From the NCBI GenBank assembly GCA_003576705.1, contig QOZS01000041.1, positions 1 through 49,249 of the forward strand: DNA of 49,249 bases, given 5' to 3'. The notes beneath the pieces were generated by a model that was given only the letters and a program-made list of their open reading frames with translations, made no database searches and was not told the DNA's origin. A program made the translations under genes and the position numbers. Origin of the DNA: Desertibaculum subflavum (GTDB lineage Bacteria; Pseudomonadota; Alphaproteobacteria; Ferrovibrionales; Ferrovibrionaceae). Below are positions 24,079 to 31,624 of the stretch, in pieces (the stretch's first letter is position 1; every line of letters begins with the position of its first letter).

Positions 24079-24393
24079 GTGAGGCAACACCCGCAACCAC
24101 CGATTTCGACCATTGTCCTGACCGACGTGCTGGCCGCGCTGAGCGATCCCGTGCGGCTCGACATCGTCGCCGCGCTGAAGCAGGACGGCGAACGCGGCTC
24201 GACCGAGTTCGGCTGCAAGGTCTCGAGCTCCACGCTCAGCCACCACATCCGCCAGCTCTGCGAGGCCGGCTTGCTCCAGCACCGGAAGGAAGGCACCCGC
24301 TGCTTCGTGTCGCTCCGGCCGGAGCTGGAACAAAAATTCCCCGGCCTGATCGATTCCGTGCTGCGCTTCGCGCCGAAGGAGATAGCGGCGTAG
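24079..24393 (+). CDS. ArsR-family transcriptional regulator
   Basis: This 104-residue single-domain winged-helix regulator starts at a GTG. It has the ArsR layout LTDVLAALSDPVRLDIVAALKQDGE, then the recognition helix SSSTLSHHIRQLCEAGLLQ and the wing RKEGTRCFVSLRPE. No metal-binding CXC motif is present, and only two separated cysteines are seen, so it probably senses a small organic or redox signal. It is divergent from the Old Yellow Enzyme gene and likely represses it, as in other OYE-ArsR pairs. Confidence 0.88.
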   Translation: MRQHPQPPISTIVLTDVLAALSDPVRLDIVAALKQDGERGSTEFGCKVSSSTLSHHIRQLCEAGLLQHRKEGTRCFVSLRPELEQKFPGLIDSVLRFAPKEIAA

Positions 24394-24400
24394 GATCCCT

Positions 24401-24769
24401 TCAGGGCCGCAGCAGCTCGATATCGACTCGTAGCGCGGCGGCAAGCTTCCCGAGCAGCTTGCGGCCGGCAGCGCGGGCGCCGCGCTCGATCTGCGACAGA
24501 TAGACGGGGCTGGTCCCGATCTGGCGGGCAAGCGCGGCCTGGGTCAGGCCGCGATACTCCCGCAGCACCTTCACCGGATTGGTGCGATCCACCGCCAGGG
24601 CGCGCACCACTTCCTCGGGCAGCGCCTCCTGCGATGGATTCGCCCAATATTCTCGCACCGCGGCAGCATCGGCGCGGTCTTCCAGGATGCGCTCGATGCG
24701 CTGCCATTCGTCGATCGGTACGACGACGAAGGCGGGCTTGCCGTTCTGGGTGATGATCTGCCGGCTCAT
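24401..24769 (-). CDS. antitoxin with Phd-like N-terminus and XRE helix-turn-helix
   Basis: This 122-residue protein joins two parts. Residues 1-30 (MSRQIITQNGKPAFVVVPIDEWQRI) resemble the Phd/YefM antitoxin fold. Residues about 70-97 (LREYRGLTQAALARQIGTSP, then VYLSQIERG) are a classic XRE DNA-binding helix-turn-helix. It overlaps the toxin gene by ATGA and lies downstream of it, the reverse of the usual relBE order but as in higBA. It should neutralise the RelE/ParE toxin and repress the operon at the palindrome at 25033-25047. Confidence 0.85.
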   Translation of the reverse strand: MSRQIITQNGKPAFVVVPIDEWQRIERILEDRADAAAVREYWANPSQEALPEEVVRALAVDRTNPVKVLREYRGLTQAALARQIGTSPVYLSQIERGARAAGRKLLGKLAAALRVDIELLRP

Positions 24770-25023
24770 TCGTAGATGCTCCCGCGGGGCCCGATGCGGA
24801 CCACAGTGACCACCAGGACACCGTGGTCGAGTGTGTAGATGACGCGCCAGTCCCCGACGCGCAGGCGGTACCCGTTCACGCCTTGCAGCTTCGCCGCGTT
24901 GTTGTTCGGCGCATGCGGATCCCGGGCAAGCTCGGAAACCCTGGCCATGATCCGGCCTGCCGTTTTCGGGTCCAGGCGCCGCAAAGCCTTCGCCGCCTGC
25001 GGGAGGTAGACGACCTTCCACAT
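24766..25023 (-). CDS. RelE/ParE-family toxin
   Basis: This 85-residue toxin of the RelE/ParE superfamily begins WKVVYLPQAAKALRRLDP, followed by the helical LARDPHAPNNNAAKLQGVNGYRLRVGDWRVIYTL. The GYRLRVGDWRVIY block with its basic residues is the usual core, and the end VVRIGPRGSIYE is typical. RelE members cleave mRNA on the ribosome; ParE members block gyrase. The Arg pattern favours RelE, but I cannot prove it. It is the first gene of the pair, followed by the antitoxin with a 4-base overlap. Confidence 0.88.
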   Translation of the reverse strand: MWKVVYLPQAAKALRRLDPKTAGRIMARVSELARDPHAPNNNAAKLQGVNGYRLRVGDWRVIYTLDHGVLVVTVVRIGPRGSIYE

Positions 25024-25032
25024 CGCCGGTTA

Positions 25033-25047
25033 ATGTAGCCGCTACAT
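25033..25047. promoter_or_regulatory. operator palindrome of the toxin-antitoxin pair
   Basis: ATGTAG-CCG-CTACAT, a perfect 6-base inverted repeat with a 3-base spacer, ends 10 bases before the toxin start on the minus strand, in an AT-richer stretch. It fits autoregulation by the HTH antitoxin. Confidence 0.6.
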
Positions 25048-25189
25048 AGATTTCGATAAAGCAAAAAAGATAATCTCAACGGCGATCTGTCGGACCGGCA
25101 CGCAGCGACCTTCCCGAGCGGGCCTGCCAGACCCGGACCCGGAAGCCACCCATTGACCCGCCGCCCCATCGCGCAGATATCTCCCGCCG

Positions 25190-27250
25190 ATGGAAGCCGC
25201 TCGCCCTCTCTTCTCCTATCGCCAGCACTGGGCGCACCGGTTCGGCACGGCGCCGTTCCTGCCGATGTCGCGCGCCGAGATGGATGAGCTCGGCTGGGAC
25301 CAGTGCGACGTCATCTTGGTGACCGGCGACGCCTATATCGACCACCCCTCCTTCGGCATGGCCATCATCGGCCGACTGCTGGAGGCGCAGGGCTTCCGCG
25401 TCGGCATCATCGCCCAGCCGGACTGGCAGAGCGCGGAGCCGTTCAAGGCGCTGGGCCGGCCGGCGCTCTATTTCGGCGTCACCGGCGGCAACATGGATTC
25501 GATGGTGAACCGCTACACCGCGGATCGCCGCCTGCGCCACAACGACAGCTACACGCCCGGCGGCGAGGGCGGCAAGCGGCCGGACCGCTCCGTCCTGGTC
25601 TATGCCGCGCGCTGCCGCGAGGCGTACCGCGACGTGCCGATCGTGCTGGGCGGCATCGAGGCCTCGCTGCGCCGCATCGCGCATTACGACTACTGGTCGG
25701 ACAAGGTGCGCCGGTCGGTCCTGGTCGACGCCAAGGCGGACATCCTGCTCTACGGCAACGCCGAGCGCGCGGTGGTCGAGGTGACGCACCGCATCGCCAA
25801 GGGCGCCAAGCCATCCGAGCTCGACGACATCCGCGGCATCGCGGTGATGAAGAGCGCGGTGCCCGAGGGCTGGACCGAGGCGCATGCCGACGATATCGAC
25901 AGCGCCGACGAGGGCGCGAAGCAGAGCCACGAGAAGATTGTGGTGCGCCTGCCCGCCTTCGAGCAGGTGGAGCAGGACCCGGAGACATATGCGCGTGCCT
26001 CGCGCGTGCTGCACCGGGAGAGCAATCCCGGCAATGCGCGGGCGCTGGTGCAGCGGCACGGCGACCGCGAGCTGTGGCTGACGCCGCCGCCGATCCCGCT
26101 GACCACGCCGGAGATGGATGCGGTCTACGACCTTCCTTACGCGCGCGGGCCGCATCCGTCCTACGGCGATGCCAAGATCCCGGCCTGGGACATGATCAAG
26201 TTCTCGGTCACCATCATGCGCGGCTGTTTCGGCGGCTGCTCGTTCTGCTCCATCACCGAGCATGAGGGCCGCATCATCCAGAACCGGTCGCACGAATCGG
26301 TGCTGCAGGAGATCGAGCGCATCCGCGACCGGACGCCGGGCTTCACCGGCATCATTTCGGACATAGGCGGGCCGACCGCCAACATGTACCGCATGGCCTG
26401 CAAGGACCCGCGCACGGAAGCGCTGTGCCGGCGCCCGTCCTGCGTGTTCCCCGGCATCTGTCCGAACCTGAACACCAGCCACGAGAGCCTGATCCAGCTC
26501 TATCGCAAAGTGCGCGAGGTGCCCGGCGTCAAGAAGGTGATGGTGGCGTCCGGCGTGCGCTACGACCTCGCCGTCGAGAGCCCCGCCTATATCAAGGAGC
26601 TGGTCACCCACCATGTCGGCGGCTACCTGAAGATCGCGCCGGAGCACACCGAGGCGGGCCCGCTCTCCAAGATGATGAAGCCCGGCATCGGCACCTATGA
26701 TCGCTTCAAGCAGCTATTCGACGCGGCGGCGCAGAAGGCCGGCAAGCAGTATTTCCTGATCCCCTATTTCATCGCGGCGCATCCCGGCACCACCGACGAG
26801 GACATGATGAACCTCGCCCTGTGGCTGAAGCGGAACAAGTACCGCGCCGACCAGGTCCAGACCTTCCTGCCCTCGCCGATGGCGCTGGCGACGGCGATGT
26901 ACCATTCCGGCAAGAACCCGCTGCGCGCGGTGCGGCGTGGCGCCTCGGAGCCGGTCGAGACGGTGAAGAAGCTGACCCAGCGCCGGCTGCACAAGGCGTT
27001 CCTGCGCTATCACGATGTGGAAAACTGGCCACTGATCCGCGAAGCCCTGAAGCGGATGGGCCGGGCCGACCTGATCGGACCGGGCAAGCATCACCTGGTG
27101 CCGGCCTGGCAGCCTGCCGGCACGGGGCTCCGCGGCGAGGGCCGGCGGCCGGTCGCAGGCAAGCCCGTCGCGGGCAAAGCGGCCGCGGGGCGGCCCCCGC
27201 GTGCTCAGCGATTCGGCCGTTTCACCACCAAGGGCGTGCCGCTCGGCTGA
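25190..27250 (+). CDS. YgiQ family radical SAM protein
   Basis: This 686-residue protein opens with the YgiQ-specific N-terminal domain (LGWDQCDVILVTGDAYIDHPSFG). The radical SAM cluster is RGCFGGCSFC near residues 345-353, three Cys in CxxxCxxC spacing. After it come GGPTANMYRMACKDP and CRRPSCVFPGICPNL, a second Cys-rich patch typical of YgiQ, then TFLPSPMALATAMYHSGKNP. The C-terminus is a basic, Gly/Pro/Lys-rich low-complexity tail of about 35 residues that could bind nucleic acid. The reaction of YgiQ is not known. It stands alone, convergent with ogt, with only 7 bases between stops. Confidence 0.92.
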   Translation: MEAARPLFSYRQHWAHRFGTAPFLPMSRAEMDELGWDQCDVILVTGDAYIDHPSFGMAIIGRLLEAQGFRVGIIAQPDWQSAEPFKALGRPALYFGVTGGNMDSMVNRYTADRRLRHNDSYTPGGEGGKRPDRSVLVYAARCREAYRDVPIVLGGIEASLRRIAHYDYWSDKVRRSVLVDAKADILLYGNAERAVVEVTHRIAKGAKPSELDDIRGIAVMKSAVPEGWTEAHADDIDSADEGAKQSHEKIVVRLPAFEQVEQDPETYARASRVLHRESNPGNARALVQRHGDRELWLTPPPIPLTTPEMDAVYDLPYARGPHPSYGDAKIPAWDMIKFSVTIMRGCFGGCSFCSITEHEGRIIQNRSHESVLQEIERIRDRTPGFTGIISDIGGPTANMYRMACKDPRTEALCRRPSCVFPGICPNLNTSHESLIQLYRKVREVPGVKKVMVASGVRYDLAVESPAYIKELVTHHVGGYLKIAPEHTEAGPLSKMMKPGIGTYDRFKQLFDAAAQKAGKQYFLIPYFIAAHPGTTDEDMMNLALWLKRNKYRADQVQTFLPSPMALATAMYHSGKNPLRAVRRGASEPVETVKKLTQRRLHKAFLRYHDVENWPLIREALKRMGRADLIGPGKHHLVPAWQPAGTGLRGEGRRPVAGKPVAGKAAAGRPPRAQRFGRFTTKGVPLG

Positions 27251-27257
27251 CCGCGGG

Positions 27258-27791
27258 TCAGATCCGCACGCCTTCGATTTCGAGCAATCGTCGCTTCGTC
27301 ACCAGCCCGCCATGCGCGGTGTAGCCGCCCACCTTGCCGCCGGCGGCGACGACACGATGGCAAGGGATGACGATGGCGACGGGGCTGTGCCTCAACGCGG
27401 TGCCGACGGCGCGCGCGGCGCCCGGCGCGCCGGCGAGGCCGGCCAGCGTGCCGTAACTGACCGTCTCGCCCCAGCCGATGCCGCGCAAGGTCTTGTAGAC
27501 CTTGCGGTGGAACGGAATGCTGTCCGCAAGGTCGAGGACGACATCGGCGAGATCGACGCGCCGGCCCTCGAGATGCCGGCACACCTGGGCGATCGCCGTC
27601 GCGATGGCGCGCGGCGGCTTGTCGGCCCCGTGCGTGACGCCGGTGCCGCGCAGCCGCCGCTCCGTCGTCGCCGCATCGGCTTCCGGCAGCAGCAGCCGCG
27701 CCACGCCGCGGAGCGTCCAGGCGATGCCGCAAGTGCCGATCGGACTGTCGAACAGGTGATAGCTGGAGTCGACCGGCCCGGTGTCGCGCAT
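27258..27791 (-). CDS. ogt: methylated-DNA-[protein]-cysteine S-methyltransferase
   Basis: This 177-residue DNA repair protein removes the methyl group from O6-methylguanine onto Cys144 in the motif IPCHRVV. Around it are the helix-turn-helix and Asn/Arg finger region (GETVSYGTLAGLAGAPGAARAVGTAL) and the C-terminal GGYTAHGGLVTKRRLLEIEG. It lacks an Ada N-terminal domain, so it is the Ogt/Mgt type. The ATG at 27791 shares one base with the stop of the upstream gene (TGATG), so the two are translationally coupled, an odd pairing of a surface protein and a repair enzyme. Confidence 0.93.
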   Translation of the reverse strand: MRDTGPVDSSYHLFDSPIGTCGIAWTLRGVARLLLPEADAATTERRLRGTGVTHGADKPPRAIATAIAQVCRHLEGRRVDLADVVLDLADSIPFHRKVYKTLRGIGWGETVSYGTLAGLAGAPGAARAVGTALRHSPVAIVIPCHRVVAAGGKVGGYTAHGGLVTKRRLLEIEGVRI

Positions 27792-28393
27792 CAGCCCGTG
27801 CGGCGGGCGAGACGCAGCGCGACGAGCCCCGTGAGCAGCAAGGCGAGACTTGCCGGCACCGGAACCTGCGCGACCAGATCGCCGGTCGGACGCACATCGG
27901 CATAGCAGACCTCGGGCGGCGTCTCGCCGATGATGATCGTATTGCTCGTTCCGTCGGTGATGCTCCGCTGGACGCTGCGGAAACAGACGTCGAACTCGGA
28001 AGTCTCGCCGATGATGATGGTGTTCGACGTGCCGTCGGTGATATCGGGCACGAAGGCGTCGCGGATCTCGCTGTCGTTCAGGCAGAACGAGCCGCCGTTA
28101 TCCACGAAGTCGCCGACCAGCAAGTTCAGCCCGGCATTCTCGCCGAACAGGATGGTGTTGCTGGTGCCGTCGGCGATGCCGCCGGACGGGGCCGGCCCGT
28201 CCACGCAGATATCGGCCCGCGAGCTCTCCCCCAGAAGAATCGTATTGCTGGTGCCGTCGGCGATGCGGGTCAGGCCGAGCGAGCCTTGGCCGAGCTGCGA
28301 CAGGTTCCAGAGTGCGGCGTGGGCCGTCGGTATCGCCAGTGCGAGCGCAAGAGCGCCGGCGACGGCAAGAGACAAGGCGCGGAAGCGATGCAT
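27791..28393 (-). CDS. exported protein with four DGTSNTI repeats and VPLPA/PEP-CTERM-like tail
   Basis: This 200-residue protein has a signal peptide (residues 1-26, ending AHA). It carries four copies of the 13-residue motif I(A/T)DGTSNTI(L/I)xGE at residues 44-56, 73-85, 118-130 and 145-157. The tail is VPVPAS (177-182), a hydrophobic helix and RLARR, the pattern of PEP-CTERM/VPLPA-CTERM proteins sorted by exosortase. DGTSNTI is well known from the C-terminus of DUF1559 pseudopilin-like proteins of Planctomycetes, where it occurs once. No DUF1559 pilin helix is present here. I chose the ATG at 28393 because GGGGGATG lies just upstream. No exosortase gene is in the window. Function unknown. 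Confidence 0.75.
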   Translation of the reverse strand: MHRFRALSLAVAGALALALAIPTAHAALWNLSQLGQGSLGLTRIADGTSNTILLGESSRADICVDGPAPSGGIADGTSNTILFGENAGLNLLVGDFVDNGGSFCLNDSEIRDAFVPDITDGTSNTIIIGETSEFDVCFRSVQRSITDGTSNTIIIGETPPEVCYADVRPTGDLVAQVPVPASLALLLTGLVALRLARRTG

Positions 28394-28522
28394 GACATCC
28401 CCCATGCTGCGACGCTTTCGTTCACGCATACAACCGGGTCACATTAGCCCAACCGGTGCCGTCGGGCGAGCGGGTGCGCGCACGACGGGTGGAGCCTGAT
28501 CCCGTATGGTAAGCTCGGCCGC

Positions 28523-28768
28523 ATGAAGCCCGTGGTCATCAAGCTCGACGCAATCTACGTGCCGGTGGCGCTGCGCAAGCCCACCGACCCGGCGAAGGTG
28601 GAAGCGCTGGCGCTCAGCATCGCCGCCGAAGGCCAGCAGACGCCGATCCTGATACGGCTCGACAAGAACCGCTACGTGCTGGTGAGCGGCCTGCATCGCC
28701 TCGAGGCGTGCAAGGCGCTCGGCGAGGCCACCATCATCGCCAACCTGGTCCAGGCGCGGAAATTCTGA
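28523..28768 (+). CDS. stand-alone ParB/sulfiredoxin-fold small protein
   Basis: This 81-residue protein is little more than one ParB N-terminal-like domain. IKLDAIYVP opens it, LSIAAEGQQTPILIRLDKN follows, and the core is VLVSGLHRLEACKALGEATI. The SGLHRLEA block matches the G-x-H/R-R-x-x-A nucleotide-binding motif of ParB and sulfiredoxin. There is no helix-turn-helix or dimer domain, so it is not a chromosome-partition ParB. It is divergent from the DGTSNTI gene; an upstream TATGGTAAG could be its -10 region. Its partner is unknown. Confidence 0.75.
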   Translation: MKPVVIKLDAIYVPVALRKPTDPAKVEALALSIAAEGQQTPILIRLDKNRYVLVSGLHRLEACKALGEATIIANLVQARKF

Positions 28769-28897
28769 TCGCGGTAGCGGCTGGCCGGGCCGCAGCGCAC
28801 CGCCGGCGTCGATCGATCCTGGCTCATCCCCCGCTGCGTTGCGTCAGATCAATGCCGGACGCCGGAGCCCCATGCATTTTGCAGGCGAGGCTTTGGG

Positions 28898-29122
28898 ATG
28901 ACGGCGATGGACCGCGTGACGCACGAACAGGTCGAAGCGATCTTCGGCAAGCTCCGGGCCGAGTTGGAGACGCTGGCGGCCAATGGCTCCGCCGTGGCGC
29001 GGGGCGTCCTCGACCGGCTCTGCACCAACGCCGACAATTGCCGCGAAAGCGGGCGCTGGTGCGATCCAGGGGCGCGATTAACCACTGTGACAGCGGACGC
29101 GAACAGAAAAGCGCACGGTTAA
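28898..29122 (+). CDS. hypothetical small protein, 74 residues
   Basis: Possible gene with a start behind GCGAGGCTTTGGG. The predicted protein (MTAMDRVTHEQVEAIFGKLR...) has an N-terminal helix and two cysteines in CTNADNC plus one in RWCDPG, which could be a small metal site. I recognise nothing. The surrounding 438 bases between 28769 and 29206 hold no other support. TTAACCAC occurs twice near its 3' end (29077 and 29119 areas), the second copy spanning its stop. Confidence 0.4.
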   Translation: MTAMDRVTHEQVEAIFGKLRAELETLAANGSAVARGVLDRLCTNADNCRESGRWCDPGARLTTVTADANRKAHG

Positions 29123-29206
29123 CCACCTTTGCGCTGAACCGCCGGCAATGATCTGTGCTCTGCTTCATGCCGTTGCGCATTCCGGCGCGCGTGCATCGGT
29201 GGAGTC

Positions 29207-30163
29207 ATGCCGATCTGCGAAGCCAAGCCGTGGCGTCGGCAGTATTTCGACGCCCATCCCTGTCCGGCGGACATCAACATTCCGACCGGCGATGCCGATG
29301 CCTGGGCCTGGAACCCGGCGCATCGCGGCGTCTATGACCGCCTGCAGCTGGCGCTGGGCCAGGGCGTGGCGGCGGCGCCGCACGGCGTGGCGCCGCCCTA
29401 TTTCCCCGTCTTCTCCAAGCCGATCTACAAGCTGACCGATGCCGGCGGCGGCGCGCGCCGCCTGCGCTCGGCAGCGGATTACGCGGCGCGGCTGACGGAC
29501 GGTCACATGTGGATGGCCTTGCTGCGCGGCGCGCGGGTATCGACCGACGCGGCGCTGGTCGATGGCGAGGCGCGGTGGTGGCGGCATGCGACCGGCATTC
29601 CCGGGACTGCCGGCGGCGTCGACCACTGGCGCATCCAGGCAGCGCCCTTGCCGGGCCTGGAGCAGCACCTGGCCGAATGGGCCGCCCGGCATCTCGCCGG
29701 CTATACCGGCATGGTCAATTTCGAGACCGTGGGCAACACGATCACCGGCGCGCATCTGCGCTTCGCCGATCAATGGCCGGATCTCTATGGCGCGGGCTGG
29801 GTCGAAGCGCTGGTCGGCCTCTATCAGCGCGGCCGCTGGCTGTTCGACGATGCCGCGCGGCGCGACGGCTACAGCGTCGAGCTCGCCGTGCCGGCCGGTA
29901 CCCTGTGGTCGCCGGCACCGCCGGCCGCGGTGCAGGCGGCATGCGACATGCCGGACATCGCCAGCGTCCAGATGGTGGTGCCGCCGGAAGACGCGCCGGG
30001 CGCGATATGCCTCGCCGTGATCAATTGCTGGGATCTCGCCGCCGGCCTGGCCGCGCGCGAGCGGTTGCAGCGGCATCTGCGGCTGCAGGCGCCGCCCGGT
30101 CCTCCTTCGAGCCGGCCGGCTTCCCCCTCGGCGCCAGTGCCGGCGACGACCAGTTCGGCCTAG
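29207..30163 (+). CDS. uncharacterised protein, possible ATP-grasp-like fold
   Basis: This 318-residue protein starts at an ATG behind GGTGGAG. The C-terminal half contains GYTGMVNFETVGNTITGAHLRFADQWPDLYGAGW. The order of N-x-E, a strand and then HLR before a polar patch resembles the metal- and ATP-binding strands of ATP-grasp ligases. The middle HMWMALLRGARVSTDAALVDGEARWW also fits a ligase core. The last 35 residues are Pro/Ser/Ala-rich and disordered. The family is not recognised, and the ATP-grasp assignment is tentative. The glutamine-synthetase-like gene follows 89 bases later on the same strand. Confidence 0.6.
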   Translation: MPICEAKPWRRQYFDAHPCPADINIPTGDADAWAWNPAHRGVYDRLQLALGQGVAAAPHGVAPPYFPVFSKPIYKLTDAGGGARRLRSAADYAARLTDGHMWMALLRGARVSTDAALVDGEARWWRHATGIPGTAGGVDHWRIQAAPLPGLEQHLAEWAARHLAGYTGMVNFETVGNTITGAHLRFADQWPDLYGAGWVEALVGLYQRGRWLFDDAARRDGYSVELAVPAGTLWSPAPPAAVQAACDMPDIASVQMVVPPEDAPGAICLAVINCWDLAAGLAARERLQRHLRLQAPPGPPSSRPASPSAPVPATTSSA

Positions 30164-30252
30164 GCAGCGCCCGGGCTTTGCACAACCTGCCTCGGCGGGG
30201 CGAGGTTCCGCGGCTAGACTGCGGCGCCGATCGCGAACGCAGAGGAAATCGC

Positions 30253-31620
30253 ATGACGCCGAGCGAGGTCAGGACGCCGGACGACGCCCGCGCCATCGTG
30301 CGTGAGCGCGGGCTCACCCACGTCAAGGTCGGCGTGCACGATATCGACGGCATCCTGCGCGGCAAGTATCTGGCGGCGGAGAAGTTTCTCGGCGCGCTGG
30401 AGAGCGGCTTCGGCTTCTGCGACGTGGTGCTGGGCTGGGACGCGAACGACCAGCTCTACGACAACACGCGCTATACCGGCTGGCACACCGCCTATCCGGA
30501 TGCCCGCGTCCGGCTGCTGCCCGAGACCTGCCGCGAGGTGCCGAGCGAGCCCGGCATGCTGTTCTTCCTCGGCGAGTTCGCCGACGCCGCCGAGGCGGTC
30601 TGCCCGCGCGCCGTGCTGCGCCGCGTGCTGGCCCGCGCCGATGCGCTGGGCTTCGAAGTCATGTGCGGATTCGAATACGAGTTCTTCGTCTTCGAGGAGA
30701 CGCCGCATTCGCTGCGCGGGAAGCATTTCCGCGACCTGAAGCCGCTCTCGCCCGGCTTCTTCGGCTATTCCATGCTGCGCACCTCCGTCCATGCCGAGTT
30801 CCATCGCGGCCTGCTCGATTTCTGCGAGGCGATGGAGATGGGCCTGGAAGGCCTGCATACCGAGACCGGGGCCGGGGTGCTGGAAGCGGCGCTGCGCGTC
30901 GACGAGGGCTTGCGCGCCGCCGACAAGGCCGCGCTGTTCAAGACCTTCGCCAAGGTCTATGCGCAGCGGCGCGGCCTGATGGCGAGCTTCATGGCGAAGT
31001 GGTCGAAGGACTGGCCCGGCTGCGGTGGACACATCCACATCTCGCTGCGGCACAAGGACGGCGGCGCCGCCTTCCACGAGCCGGGCAATCCGCACGGCCT
31101 GTCCAACACGATCCGGCATTTCGTCGGCGGCCAGCAGGTGCTGATGCCGGAATTCCTGGTCATGGCGGCGCCGACGATCAATTCCTACCGCCGCCTGATC
31201 CCCGGCTTCTGGGCGCCGACCGCGGCGACCTGGGGCATCGAGAACCGCACCACCGCCTTGCGCGTCATACCCGGCGGCGCCAAATCGACCCGGGTCGAGT
31301 TCCGCGTCGCCGCGGCGGATGCCAATCCCTATCTCGCGCTCGCCGCCGCGCTGGGCGCCGGCCTGATCGGAATCGAGCGCAAGATGGTGCCGATGGACCC
31401 GATCGCCGGCAATGCCTATGAGCGCCGCCTGTCGGCCAAGCTGCAGCTGCCGCGCAGCCTGGAAGAGGCCGGCGCCCGCTTCGCCGCCTCGAAAGCGGCG
31501 CGCGAGCTCTACGGCGATCCGTTCGTCGAGCACTATGCGGCGACGCGCGACTGGGAGGTGCGCGAGTTCCGCAAAGCGATCACCGATTGGGAGCTGGAGC
31601 GCTATTTCGAGGTCATCTGA
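30253..31620 (+). CDS. glutamine-synthetase-like ligase (GlnA3/PuuA-like group)
   Basis: This 455-residue protein has the glutamine synthetase catalytic fold. Metal ligands appear in CGFEYEFFVF and GLHTETGAGVLEAALR, and CGGHIHISLR is the His segment. NSYRRLIPGFWAPTAATWGIENRT and STRVEFRVAAADANPYLALAAALG complete the active site. The N-terminal beta-grasp part (VKVGVHDIDGILRGKYL) is of the type seen in gamma-glutamyl-amine ligases, not GlnA itself. No adenylylation tyrosine loop is evident. The acceptor amine is unknown. The ATG at 30253 has AGAGGAAATCGC upstream. It converges on apbE with only 4 bases between. Confidence 0.88.
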   Translation: MTPSEVRTPDDARAIVRERGLTHVKVGVHDIDGILRGKYLAAEKFLGALESGFGFCDVVLGWDANDQLYDNTRYTGWHTAYPDARVRLLPETCREVPSEPGMLFFLGEFADAAEAVCPRAVLRRVLARADALGFEVMCGFEYEFFVFEETPHSLRGKHFRDLKPLSPGFFGYSMLRTSVHAEFHRGLLDFCEAMEMGLEGLHTETGAGVLEAALRVDEGLRAADKAALFKTFAKVYAQRRGLMASFMAKWSKDWPGCGGHIHISLRHKDGGAAFHEPGNPHGLSNTIRHFVGGQQVLMPEFLVMAAPTINSYRRLIPGFWAPTAATWGIENRTTALRVIPGGAKSTRVEFRVAAADANPYLALAAALGAGLIGIERKMVPMDPIAGNAYERRLSAKLQLPRSLEEAGARFAASKAARELYGDPFVEHYAATRDWEVREFRKAITDWELERYFEVI

Positions 31621-31624
31621 CGCG

